From Taudactylus pleione (Eukaryota > Chordata > Amphibia > Anura > Myobatrachidae): a stretch of 64,000 nucleotides of DNA. Position numbers and translations under genes: made by a program. The notes beneath the pieces were generated by a model. The model did not search any database. It was given only the letters and a program-made list of their open reading frames with translations, and was not told the DNA's origin. Shown in pieces: positions 46,202 through 56,950 of this stretch (within the stretch, counting starts at the first letter, position 1; each line of letters begins with the position of its first letter). Location of the stretch: positions 7,092,001 through 7,156,000 of the forward strand of contig JAUIMM010000121.1 of assembly GCA_031769625.1 (NCBI GenBank), read 5' to 3'.

Positions 46202-47891
46202 CACATTCAGCAATATCAAAACCACCCACTATTACCTCCGTATCCCACCACGTATCCCCAAGCAATGGACGGTCTGGCACTACTTGGGGTCACGTGACCT
46301 GGAACGAACCAGGGAGGTGGAGACGCCGACAAGCAGAGCGGCAAAACCAACATCCACCAAGGACTGAAGAGGGAGAAACAGGCAGTGCGCAAGCAGCAGG
46401 TGAGTTTCCTCTTTGGAGGGGGTGCCCAGGAGAGATCGGAAGATCAAAACCAGTTACATCCTCTCCCCAGGCAGAGGGGGATTGTTGAATGGCCGGGTTG
46501 TAGGGCAGCGTTATCACAAAGTGCGGCACTAACCCAAGCCACCAACCAGTTCACCTTAGCCAGGAATCCTTGCCCAAGCACCCTGTAGCCTACAACTCCC
46601 GCCCTGAAGACACCCCAGGCAACCAGACATCTCCTTGCTAGCACCAACAGACTGGCACATTAGGGGTGAGTAATGGAACGCCGTTACTCACCCAAATCCC
46701 CCATCCCCATTGACTTGAACTGCCCTCCTCACACCCTGTGAGGGTGATCATATTAGAAGGTTATCTACTATATCGAACTAGTGACTGTGAGTGTTCACCA
46801 TAGACACAGCAGCAATAACATGGTGAACTATATTGTAACATATGTACTTAATTCTTATGCTTTAGTCTTAGTAGCTCTAGTGATTTTTAAAAAAATTTTG
46901 TTTGTGTACACTATTGCATTGCATCATTTATTCTGGAAAATTATCCTATAGTAAAATTGATTGTTTGGTCTAAGGCACTGAGCCTTTTTCTTATCCCCAG
47001 GTATTTAATTATGGGTTATAATTTCATACATCCCATCTTGGTGCACTAAAGCTAAAAGGAACAACAGCAATTTATCAACATTCACCATATTTAATAGGGT
47101 TGAGCGCAGTACCTCTATTGTTTCTTTCATCATTTGATGGTGGGCTACCGATGTCCATTACTAAATAATATTTTATAAGGCAGAATACCTGAAAATAGTG
47201 CCAGTCGATCTCGTGAGCACACGCGGCAAAGATGGTATTTGTGACCTCCTTTTAAACGTCTACCCCGAAGGTTTGTATTTGAGTTCAATTGAAGCGTTTT
47301 CACCTAAAAACAACTTCATTAATAAAATATATGCCCCAAAACTGTGCCTTCACCTGATTACAAAATATCCTAATTTGTGTCAAATTTTCAAAACTTCAAG
47401 CGGCCCCTGGGGATAGTAAAAATTATTCAACCAAGCTGAAATTTTGCACACAAGTTATTGTTATGGACCCACAATTTTTCCACACTATTGGAATTTGGAA
47501 CTCGCAATTTTGTTTTTTTTCGACCCACCCTACTTTCCATCCAACCCTGCTCTGCTCCTCAGCATGTGGATCATGTATCAAAAGAGCTCCCTGCAGTGAC
47601 GGTCACACCACCACTGGTCACAGGTACAGTATACAGAATACGTAAAGGCAGAAGTTTAGATATTTGATATTCATATTTCAGTCTGGGAAGAAGCTGGCTG
47701 TAATGGCATACAGTGGGATTGCTGGACAGGATGTGTGTTGTGTGCAGTAACATATCACCCCTCCTTCCTCCCAACCACAGCTTTATAGAAATAGCTTCAC
47801 CTGTAATAAGCACCTGAAATGTTTTATATACTGTACATATTTTACAATAGTAGTACTATGTTACAAAAGTCATCTTGAATAGCTGTCCCTA

Positions 47892-49507
47892 TGCAGTGCA
47901 TCCAGAAAGTATTCACAACGCTTCACTTTTTCTACATTTTGTTATGTTACAGCCTTATTCCAAAATGGAATAAATCCATTTTTGTCCTCAAAATTCTACA
48001 CACAATACCCCATAATGACAATGTGTAAAAAAGTTTTTTTTAGATTTTTGCAAATTTAATTAAAAAATCACTAAGAAATCACATGTACATAAGTATTCAC
48101 AACCTTTGCTCAATACTTTGTTGATGCACCTTTGGCAGCAATTACAGCCTCAAGTCTTTTTGAATATGATGCCACAAGCTTGGCACACCTATCTTTGGGC
48201 AGTTTCACCCATTCCTCTTTGCAGCACCTCCCAAGCTTCATCAGGTTGGATGGGAAGCATCGGTGCACAACCATTTTCAGATCTCTCCAGAGATGTTCAA
48301 TCAAGTCTGGGTTCTGGCTGGGCCACTCAAGGACATTCACAGAGTTGTCCTGAAGCCATTCCTTTGATATCTTGGCTGTGTGCTTAGGGTCGTTAGGCTG
48401 CTGAAAGATGAACCGTCGCCCCAGTCTGAGGTCAAGAGCGCTCTGGAGCAGGTTTTCATCCAGGATGTCTCTGTACATTGCTGGTTTCATCTTCCCCTCT
48501 ATCCTGACTAGTCTCCCAGTTCCTGCAGCTGAAAAACATCCCCACAGAATGATCCTGCCACTACCATGCTTCACTGTAGGGATGGTATTGGCCTGGTGAT
48601 GAGCGGTGCCTGGTTTCCTCCAAACATAACGCCTGGCATTCACACCAAAGTGTTCAATCTTTGTCTCATCATGGTCTGAGAGTCCTTCAGGTGCATTTTG
48701 GCAAACTCCAGGTGGGCTGCCATGTGCTTTTTACTAAGGAGTGGCTTCCGTCTAGCCACGCTATCATACAGGCCTGATTGGTGGATTGCTGCAGAGATGG
48801 TTGTTCTTCTGGAAGGTTCTCCTCTCTCCACAGAGGAATGCTGTAGCTCTGACAGAGTGACCATCTGGTTCTTGGTCACCTCCCTGACTAGGGCCCTTTT
48901 TCCCCGATCGCTCAGTTTAGACGGCCGGCCAATCTAGGAAGAGTCCTGGTGGTTCCGAACTTCTTCAATTTACGGATGATGGAGGCCACTTTGCTCATTG
49001 GGACCTTCAAAGCAGCAGATATTTTTCTGTCCCCTTCCCCAGATTTGTGCCTCGAGTCAATCCTGTCTCGTAGGTCTACAGACAATTCCTTGGACTTCAT
49101 GCTTGGTTTGTGCTCTGACATGCACTGCCAAGTGTGGGACCTTATATAGACAGGTGTATGCCTTTCAAAATCATGTCCAATCAACTGAATTGACCACAGG
49201 TGGATTCCAATTAAGCTGTAGGAACATCTCAAGGATGATCAGTGGAAACAGGATGCACCTGAGCTCAATTTTGAGCTTCATGGCAAAGGTTGTGAATACT
49301 TATGTACAAGTGATTTCTTAGTTTTTTTTTTTTTTTAATTAAATTTGCAAAAATCTCATAAAAACTTTTCACACGTTGTCATTATGAGGGTATTATGTGT
49401 AGAATTTTGAGGACAAAAATTAATTTATTCCATTTTGGAATAAGGCTGTAACATAACAAAATGTGGAAAAAGTGAAGCGTTGTGAATACTTTCCCGAATG
49501 CATTGTA
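47892..49507 (-). mobile_element. Tc1-like DNA transposon, full length but dead
   Basis: 1616 bp bounded by TGCAGTGCATCCAGAAAGTA and, at the right, the complement TACAATGCATTCGGGAAAGT, each next to a TA dinucleotide, as expected for Tc1/mariner. Inner inverted homology extends about 100 bp (GTTATGTTACAGCCTTATTC at both ends). Size and layout fit a fish/frog Tc1 element. The transposase is broken. Confidence 0.95.
48110..49100 (-). pseudogene. Tc1-like transposase, frameshifted
   Basis: Starts at ATG 49100 with MKSKELSVDLRDRI, the usual Tc1 N-terminus leading into a paired-type helix-turn-helix. At the AT-hook linker (GRPSKLSDRG) the frame shifts near 48925. A second frame (48879-48640) covers the TKNQMVTLSELQ region, and a third shift with a stop precedes the DETKIEHFG segment near 48660. 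The DDE domain continues in the frame 48643-48110: the second catalytic Asp in QQDNDPKHT is Pro (QQPNDPKHTA), and two residues are missing in the NPDL-IEHLW motif around the Glu. Inactive. Confidence 0.93.
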
Positions 49508-49938
49508 TAAACACACCAGGTATTGTCTACCATTAGGCAATCATTCCCTATATCCTCCATAGTGCTTAAGCATATACTGTACAAGACTTAAGGAATTAAT
49601 AGGTAGAGAGCAAAAGGTTGCTAACCCCCTTTTAATGAAATGTTGACTTGCAGCAAATGAAGAAGAAAAATCAATATGTTTAATACGCAGTAACTAGTCA
49701 GGTATGTGCTTTGTTCTGGTGATGTGTTTGGCTTATTGCTATGGTATGTGGTGATTTCCTGAACTTGTTGATAGATTGTCTCATGTTCAGTCATTACCTG
49801 ACTTACGGAAATAACAACTTCTCCATGTGAAACTTGTTACATGTGTCGTGTCATTAATGTATGAGGTGACTCAACAGTCTGATAGCTGCTGTCACTATGT
49901 CAGTGCTCTGCTACCTTGTTTAACTGGTTCCTCCTCAC

Positions 49939-50025
49939 CTGATGTTGATGAAGCTGGAAGTGGACAGATGGACTCGCTGGGCCAGGATTTCCAACAGACG
50001 GACCCCATTTAACAGGCTCAGAGGC
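49939..50025 (-). CDS. ptprn: IA-2 luminal exon (start of mature ectodomain)
   Basis: An 87-nt exon, acceptor CCTTAG and donor GTGAGG. It completes the Lys codon left by the upstream exon, then encodes PLSLLNGVRLLEILAQRVHL and STSSFINI, and leaves AG for the Ser codon finished at 30221. Mammalian IA-2 reads KPLSLAAGVKLLEILAEHVH...SSGSFINIS here, so identity is high and PTPRN-specific. The sequon NIS spans the splice junction and matches a conserved N-glycosylation site. The downstream intron (to 30221) is 19.7 kb, swollen by a minisatellite and transposons. Confidence 0.95.
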
Positions 50026-50439
50026 CTAAGGAGAAAGGCAGAGGGGTGCAGGTGAGCCCTGGGCTGTGGCCTGTCCCATAAGTATGTGACCTCCCCACCC
50101 CCATAACTGTAATTGGAGAGCTGGGTCTCTGTCTGCTGCCTGGGAAATTCTGTTACTTGTAAGGAGGATCATTAGTTGGGTGCACAGTATCTGTTTATAC
50201 AATTTAGGAGAATCACCTACACATCTATGGGCATCAGCAGAACTGGTGTGTGGACAAAGCCTCCTGCGTGGCAGAGCTATTAACCACTATCCGGCATTAT
50301 AATGTAGAGATATCGAAAAGGGAACGATATGTCTGCCTCTCAGGAGGTTCTGCAGGTGCAGGTCATTTGTATTTTGAAACATCATATTTCCCAATTATAT
50401 TAGTGAGATTTCTTCCTACACAACCCTGTCCATAGGGTG

Positions 50440-52047
50440 CTACCTATTCTCTTTATTTAGCCATGTCGATACTCTAAACTGTCCTGTCCATAGAGCCCAA
50501 TCTATACTCTTTGCAATTCTGTCCATAGAGCCCAGTCTATATTCTCTAAAGTCATATCAATAGAGCCCAGTCTATACTCTCTACAGTCCTGTCCATAGAG
50601 CCCAATCTATACTCTATGCAATTCCATCCATAGAGCCCTGACTATACCCTATACAGCCCTTTCCATATAGCCCAGTGTACACCCCACACAGTCCTGCCCT
50701 TAGAGCCCAGTTTATACTGTATGCACTCCTTTCTAGGGAGAGCTGTCAGCACTCGATATGGTCCTGTCCATGCAACCCTGACGATCGTCTACGGATTACT
50801 GTCTATAGAGCACTATCTACCTTCTATACCAGGGTTACCCAACACCAGTCCTCAGAGAACCCTCTGTCCATAAAGCCATGCATATCCTCTATACAGGCTT
50901 GTCCATCAAGCCCTCTATCTTCTATACAGCTCTGTCCATAAAGCCCTGTCTATCCTCTATACAGGCTTGTCCACAGAACCCTGTCTATCCTCTATACAGT
51001 CCTGTCTATAGAGCCTTATTTATTTTTTATACAGCCCTGTCCATTGAGCCTTGTCTATCTCCTATACAGCCCTGTACATAGAGCCTTGTCTATCTCCTAT
51101 ACAGCTCTATCCATAGATCCCTTTCTATACTCTAAACCATAGGGTTTCATCTACAATCCAATCCTCAAGTACCTTTAACAGGTCATGATTGCAATATTTC
51201 TGTCCGTGGAGGCCTGATAATTACTGACCGAGAAAAGTAGATGAACTCACCTGGACCTGATTAGCATATTTGCATTTTGCTTATATACTATACAGTCCTG
51301 TCTATAGATCCCCATATCTGCTCATCTCAGACCTGTCCATAGAGAAGTGTACCTACTGTATAAAGTCCATAGATGCCTGTCTATACTCTGTACCAATGGC
51401 TCCCAAACTTTTTTCGATCACGACACCCTAATTTAGCAGCAACTTTGTTATCAAGAAATTCAGAAAAAGTTATTAAATTAAGTAAATTGTGCTTACCGGT
51501 CATCCTCAGGTTCAGTAATGTGGTGATGGGCAAAGCTGTGCTTCTGCTTGTCCACATATCTGATGATTGGCAGCCGCCAGCACTGGTTTTGCTTATCGCA
51601 TTTTTTTTATAAATAGTTTGACTTGGTCTTGGACTTTCAAGGCACCCCTGTATGTGTCCCGAAGCACGCATCTAGTTTAGGCACCACTGCTTTATACAGT
51701 CCTATCCATATATCCTTGTCTATACATGTAACCCAGCCTTGGGCTCTATCTGTATGGGATAGGTTACACTACTAACAAGTGTCTCCACCCAAGCTAATAG
51801 GTGATCTTCACAGCACTATCTATAGATTAATTTCTATACTTGATATGTCTCTGTACATATAACCCTGTCTAGACAATAATGTCCACACATTTTTGTCTAT
51901 ATCCTACTGTATACAGCTATGCCCAGTCCTGTATATTATCTTTACATTCCTATCTTTACTGTATATGCTTGTCTACCCTGCATACAGCCCTGTCCATAGA
52001 TTCTGGTCTATAAATTACATAGCTCTGTCCATATATCCTGGTATCTC

Positions 52048-52097
<50 letters not shown>

Positions 52098-52100
52098 CTA
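50440..52100. repeat. Degenerate minisatellite CCTGTCCATAGAGCCC...
   Basis: Loosely tandem units of about 33-35 bp built on CCTGTCCATAGAGCCCTGTC and TATACTCTATACAG. It is clearest at 50460-50700 and 50930-51120, decays rightward and is interrupted by a hAT-like MITE (51394). A (TATC)n run of about 13 units ends it at 52045-52097. Confidence 0.8.
51394..51689. mobile_element. hAT MITE (CAATGGCTCCCAAAC / GGCACCACTG ends)
   Basis: The left end CAATGGCTCCCAAACTT and the complement of the right end CAGTGGTGCCTAAACTA align well and resemble Charlie-like hAT termini (CAGTGGTTCCCAAACT). The 8-bp flanks CTCTGTAC and CTTTATAC match at 6 of 8. 296 bp. Confidence 0.7.
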
Positions 52101-52726
52101 CATATTCCATCAAACACTTATTTCAGAGACTATTGTTCCCGATAAAGGTGGTGGAGAACTGCACTGTTAAGTCTCCTATGTTCCTATTAACCTGTGCTAA
52201 GCTTAAATAAAATAAATACAGTTTTAGGCTCATTTAGAAAAGTGCAAAACTCCAAGATAGATGCTCAGTGTATTTTTTTGTGCACCTCACACCACACATA
52301 TGTGTGCGCCCACATTTATCATTTCGGAACCTTGGATATATTTGTGTGGTATTGTGGGTCTGGCCAGAAATGTAGCTGAAAACAGGATCGTACTGGCTTG
52401 ACTGGGACCAGGTAAATCCCTGGTGGGCCCTCCTGCTTTGGAGCTCCACCAACTATCATCGGGGGACAGGGCCCATGCAGGTATGGCCTGGACCCTATCG
52501 GACTGAATTGGGCTGAACTAGCTGGGCAAAAAGTCTTACTTTAAAGAAAAATTATATTTACCTCTACGAGTACAGACTGCTGCAGAAGCAGTGCCTGTAC
52601 TGCTGATAATGCTGAGGAGTTTCCTGATCAGTTCAGGTACTTCTCAGCAGTGTCTGCTCTGCTCCAATTGGCTGAGAGACACAAGGAAGAAGGTGGATGA
52701 AAATAGGACTGTGTCAGTGACAAACA

Positions 52727-52834
<108 letters not shown>

Positions 52835-52849
52835 AGCCTAGCGTGTGTG

Positions 52850-53021
52850 AGAGAGGCTCAGTTTGTGTGTGTGAAAGAGGCAAATGTGTGCATCAGTGTC
52901 TGTGAGAGGCAGATAGTGCATCAGTGTCTGTGAGAGGCACAGAGTGCATCAGTATCTGTGAGAGGCACAGAGTGCATCAGTGTCTGTGAGAGGCACAGAG
53001 TGCATCAGTGTCTGTGAGAGG
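52850..53021. repeat. 28-bp minisatellite (left part)
   Basis: Unit GTGAGAGGCACAGAGTGCAT plus CAGTGTCT, about five copies here. The array is split by the hAT at 53022 and continues at 54269-54400. Confidence 0.9.
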
Positions 53022-54268
53022 CAGTGGCGTAACTACTGCCCCCGCAGCCCCCGCGGTGGCTTGGAGGCGCTGGATAGCTTGGGGGCGACGGGGGCAGTAG
53101 TTACACCACTCAGTGGAGGAACTCCCGTGACTCCCTCCATCTGCCGGGCGCCCGCTGAGTGTGTTACCAGCGGGCGCCCGGCTCCTATTGAAACCCCCGG
53201 TGGCAGCCGGAGGACGGAGCTCCCTCCAACTTCCGGGTCCCGCAGGGCACTATGCCGAGGAGCGGACGCCGGGGACGGAGCTCAGGAGTGAGCTCCATCT
53301 TCCGGGTCCCGCAGAGCACTATGGGAGTGACGTCATGACGTCACTCCCATAGTGCCGAGGAGCGGACGCCGGGGACGGAGCTCAGGAGTGAACTCCATCT
53401 TCCGGGTCCCGCAGAGCACTATGGGAGTGACGTCATGACGTCACTCCCATAGTGCCGAGGAACGGACGCCGGGGTATGGGCAGCAGCAGCACTGGAGCGG
53501 GTATAAAGGTAAGTGTTTTTTTTGTTTTGATTTGTTTTGTTTTTTTGTGTGTTTGTGTGCGCGCGGGGGGGGGGGAGAGCAACTACAGAGAACTAACTAC
53601 TGGGGGCAACTACAGGGGGCTCACTAATGGGGCAACTACAGGGGGCTCACTACTGGGGGCAACTACAGGGGGCTCACTATTGGGATCAACTAGGTTCAAC
53701 TGCAGTGGGCTGACTACTGGTTGCAACTACAGGGGGCTCGCTACTGGGGGCAACTACTGAGGGCAACTACAGGGGGCTCACCACTGGGGGCAACCACAGG
53801 GGGCAACTACAAGGGGCAACTACTGGGTACAACTACAGGGGGCACTAATAAAATGGGCACAACTACAGGGGGCACTACTAGAAGGGGCACAACTACAGGG
53901 GGCACTACTTGAAGGGGCACAACTACAAGGGGCACTGCATATGGGCACAATTACAGGGGGCCCTGTATAATGGGCACTACTACAGGGGGCATTGCATAAG
54001 GGGCACTATTACAGGGTGGCATGTGTAAGGGGCATTGCTGTGTGGCATAATGTGTTGTAAGGGGCATTCCGGTGTGGCACACTGTGTTGTAAGTGGCATT
54101 ACTTAGTGTGTCATAATGTGTAAGGCACGTTGCTGTATCATGTAACCACACACCTTAAACGTCGTCTTTGGGTGTGTTTGATCTTTGGGCGGGGGGGGGA
54201 GTTGGGCGGGAGGGGGGCGCCTGAAACTTTTTTGGCATGGGGGAGCAAAATTTATAGTTACGCCACTG
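53022..54268. mobile_element. hAT-type element, 1.25 kb, with CRE-like palindromes
   Basis: Ends CAGTGGCGTAACTA and TAGTTACGCCACTG are perfect complements, and an exact 8-bp duplication GTGAGAGG flanks the element (53014-53021, 54269-54276). Contents: an inner inverted repeat of the left end (GGGGGCAGTAGTTACACCACT at 53091-53111), two 100-bp tandem units (53261-53460), a TATAAA followed by GGTAAGTG near 53500, and a minisatellite of GGGGCAACTACAG units at 53580-53950. No transposase. Confidence 0.93.
53317..53354. promoter_or_regulatory. Perfect 38-bp palindrome with two CRE-type sites
   Basis: The palindrome is centred on TGACGTCATGACGTCA, i.e. two full cAMP-response-element octamers end to end. 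An identical copy lies at 53417-53454 in the next 100-bp unit. A TATAAA box follows at about 53503. Whether it drives transcription is unknown; the motif could be present merely because it is palindromic. Confidence 0.45.
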
Positions 54269-54400
54269 GTGAGAGGCACAGAGTGCATCAGTGTCTGTGA
54301 GAGGCACAGAGTGCATCAGTTTCTGTGAGAGGCACAGAGTGCATTAGTGTGTGTGAGAGGCACAGAGTGCATCAAGTGTGTGTGAGAGGCACAGAGTATG
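54269..54400. repeat. 28-bp minisatellite (right part)
   Basis: Continuation of the GTGAGAGGCACAGAGTGCAT array after the hAT insertion. The first 8 bp are the target duplication. The following 54400-54880 is unremarkable AT-rich intron. Confidence 0.9.
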
Positions 54401-54884
54401 CACCAAAGCCTCTCCTAACATCTGTACACCAGGGCATGGAGGCACCTGCTCTACCACATAATTCTCATTTAGATATTTTATTCTGCAAAACTAAATCACG
54501 TCTTGACTGTAGGCGCAATAGAAAATGCTTAAATGTTGCAGAACGATCGTAGCCAGGAAGCACCATAGATGTCGCCATTTTGTATTATATACAGTATATG
54601 TGTGTGTATATATATTTTGTATAAGTATGTATGCCAGGCATAGTTTTGCATGATCATAAATGCCCCTTTCTGTCTCCTATACACTTGCTTATATTCTGTA
54701 TCCTATACCAAATGTTAAGGAATGTTGTATACTCATATCTCTTCACCTGCCATCTATAAAGGTTCAATTTGATATAACGGGGGAGACTGTATGTCTGGGG
54801 GCTTTTTTATTCCTACCTCTAAGTGATCATTTATTTCAAATATATCTTAGAACCTTATTTTCAGTTCCCATTGTGCTACACAAT

Positions 54885-55433
54885 GGCCCTCATTCAGAGC
54901 CGTACGCTCTGAGCAGAGCGCACGCTCTGAATGAGGGCCGGGCTCCATGAAAATGGAGCGTCCTCCTGGACGCTCGTATAGCTGTGGGTCACCACCCACA
55001 GGCTATACGAGCGTGCATTGTGATGGCCGCGATGGTCGTGACCATCGCGACCATCGAAATTGCGAGCCGGAGCCCGCGGTTGAGGTTTTCAACCGCAAGC
55101 TCCGGAGTGATTTTGGCTCTATCAGAGCCAAAATCACTCCCACTGACATCACTAGTGATGTCAGTGGGCCGGCTTCTGACGGGAGGCGTTCCCGTGGGAA
55201 CGCCCCCGTCAGGGAGGCACGCCCCCGGCACGCCCACCAAAGGGGGCGTGCTGTCAATCAACATTGACAGCACGCCCCCTTTGATCGGACACAACGAGCG
55301 AAGGACTTTCCTTCGCTCGTCGCGTCTGGCGCATGCGCACGACGGAGCTCCCTCCGTCGTGCGCATGCTCAGTCCATAACATCGACCCACTTGCGAGCGG
55401 ACAGCCGCTCGCGAGTGGGTCTGAATCAGGCCC
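54885..55433. mobile_element. Palindrome-array MITE, copy B (Harbinger-like)
   Basis: 549 bp, same length and ends as copy A (23528-24076), flanked by AAT on both sides (54882-54884, 55434-55436). By direct comparison the two copies differ at only seven scattered bases plus two hairpin loops that are exactly inverted (54949-54952 and 55306-55308). It lies in the ptprn intron between exons 55954 and 50025, same orientation as copy A. Confidence 0.92.
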
Positions 55434-55953
55434 AATGTTCCCTACTTTAGCATACTCATTGTCACTGCTCTGGAATAATCGTATAAAATTGCAGTAATTA
55501 CACTGATTGACTCACATGATCTGCTTATGCTGTGTCTGGCAGTTGTCAAACAGGACAATATGTACTATTCAGGAACCTGCAAGGCCGGGGTGAGGTGAAA
55601 GTGGCAGAGGGTCACAATCTAGTCTGCTAACTCCTCCTGAATTAAAAAAAATATCTTATATTAATATTTCTGGCAAACAAACAACGAGCATTATGTGCAA
55701 TTAGCTTAATATGTAATTTATATTGGTAAAAAAAAACAAGCCAGGAGTTAGACAACTCCCAGGGGCCACCAATAGCCACAATGTCTAAACGTTTTGCACG
55801 TGTGTTTTGAAAAATTTAAATTAGTCTCCAGAGGAGCTGGCTCCTATGTGTAATCTCTGTTTGGCACCTCCATCCATAATAGATCTATGCCCTCTTAGCT
55901 GCCACTTTCCATCATCCCGACCCTGGATACTGTGTCAGATGTCAGAGGCTCAC

Positions 55954-56284
55954 TTTTGGTCGGTTAGTATGTATCCATAGTCCTCAATAACTTTGTGAGG
56001 GCTCTGTCCAGGGAAATCACTGATTTCTCCAGTTTCTTGGTAGCTTTTCTTCTCCAGGGTCTTCAGCGTCCCTACATCATTGATGGTTGTTCTTGTTTGT
56101 TCACCCATTGTATGGGCATCAGGTGCCAGATGGGTGGTAATAATGGCAGGAGTGACACTCATAAGTCCATCCGCACCCCGTTGTTCTGCACTCAGTTCCA
56201 TAGTGGCAGGAGAGGTATCCCTTGGAGACATATCTGGAGGAGAGAACTGTTGCTCAGCACCAACTGTGTGCTGCATCTCTCCCT
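55954..56284 (-). CDS. ptprn: IA-2 luminal exon with convertase site
   Basis: A 331-nt exon, acceptor GGTCTCAG and donor GTGAGC. It enters with 2 nt (split Glu) and leaves AA of a Lys codon, both matching their neighbours. It encodes about 109 residues of low-complexity Ser/Thr/Pro-rich luminal linker (MQHTVGAEQQFSPPD...) ending LEKKSYQETG...VIEDYGYILTDQ. EKKS matches the dibasic processing site after which mature mammalian IA-2 begins (EKKSP), and YGYILTDQ matches YGYIVTDQ. A start at the in-frame Met near 56312 is rejected, because the splice acceptor and phase fit an internal exon. Confidence 0.93.
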
Positions 56285-56950
56285 CTGAGACCTTAGCAAG
56301 AGGAACAATCACCAGTATATTAGTTAACAGTATATTAATTTAACAGACAATATTATCTAGACTAGAGTATCACTCCCAAAACCCCAGCATAACAAAAATA
56401 AGATAAAAATCATCCAAAGTCACCACCCAGCTGTTATGCCATGACCATACTCAGAGGCTACTCCCCCTCAAGACTGCATAAGAGGGCATGTTTCTAGCTC
56501 TGTCAAACCTTATGAGTACATATACAGTATATACTGAAACACCGTCAAGTACAGGTGCAGTGTGAGAAACTATTATCTTTCAACATTAACCTAAATTGTT
56601 CATTGAAACCTTGGGATATTCTGTACAGGGCTGTGATACTGCTTCCACTGGCGCAATGGACAGATGGGACAGACCATAGCGGATTGCACAGGTTAGGCTA
56701 GACCAGACCCGGTGTATGGTGGGTCCAAAACTTACTAGTATTGCATGTTTATTTCACTCACGCGTTTCATTGTGCTTCTATCTCCACTTCTCGGCCCTGA
56801 AAAGGAAGTAAACTTACATTACTCCTGAAACAACGTGTGTGTGCACATGTCTGATCAGTATGTATTGCATTCAATAAGTATAATATAAACAGGAATTCAA
56901 AGTTCTCCAAAAACAACTTACACACTCCCTCCTCACTCTTTATAGTTTAT

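Larger units (their letters stand above)
44071..46882 (+). mobile_element. Penelope-like element, right arm of inverted pair
   Basis: Reads rightward: RT N-terminal part from 44071 (LNKEDCNREANRLFNDD), RT core around 44370-44600, GIY-YIG at 44947-45459, then a non-coding tail to about 46882 with a hammerhead-like motif at 46162-46201. The part from 44257 onward mirrors the left arm. A deletion near 44340 removed the middle of the RT relative to the left copy. Confidence 0.8.
39337..47532. mobile_element. 8.2-kb composite bounded by hAT-like termini
   Basis: Termini TAGGGTGGGTCGAAAAAAAA and its exact complement bound the block, and an exact 8-bp duplication CTTTCCAT lies outside (39329-39336, 47533-47540). 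The inverted similarity extends about 260 bp inward at both ends (39337-39594 against about 47265-47532: shared TGTTATGGACCCACAA and GTGCCTTCACCTGATTAC). TAG...CTA ends plus an 8-bp duplication indicate hAT. No hAT transposase was seen; the interior is a Penelope-like inverted pair plus later MITEs. It inserted at the very end of the 41-bp minisatellite. Confidence 0.75.

Noticed and set aside
46114..46647. Open frames on both strands mirrored at 41133-41625
   Set aside because: They belong to the non-coding tails of the Penelope-like inverted pair; mirrored frames arise from the inverted repeat.
49827..50012. Plus-strand open frame of 61 codons
   Set aside because: It overlaps the antisense of the well-supported ptprn exon at 49939-50025.
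56755..56815. Further hammerhead-like site (AATGAAACGCGTGAG on the minus strand)
   Set aside because: Only the GAAACGCGU part is present; no convincing CUGANGA core or stem II could be drawn.
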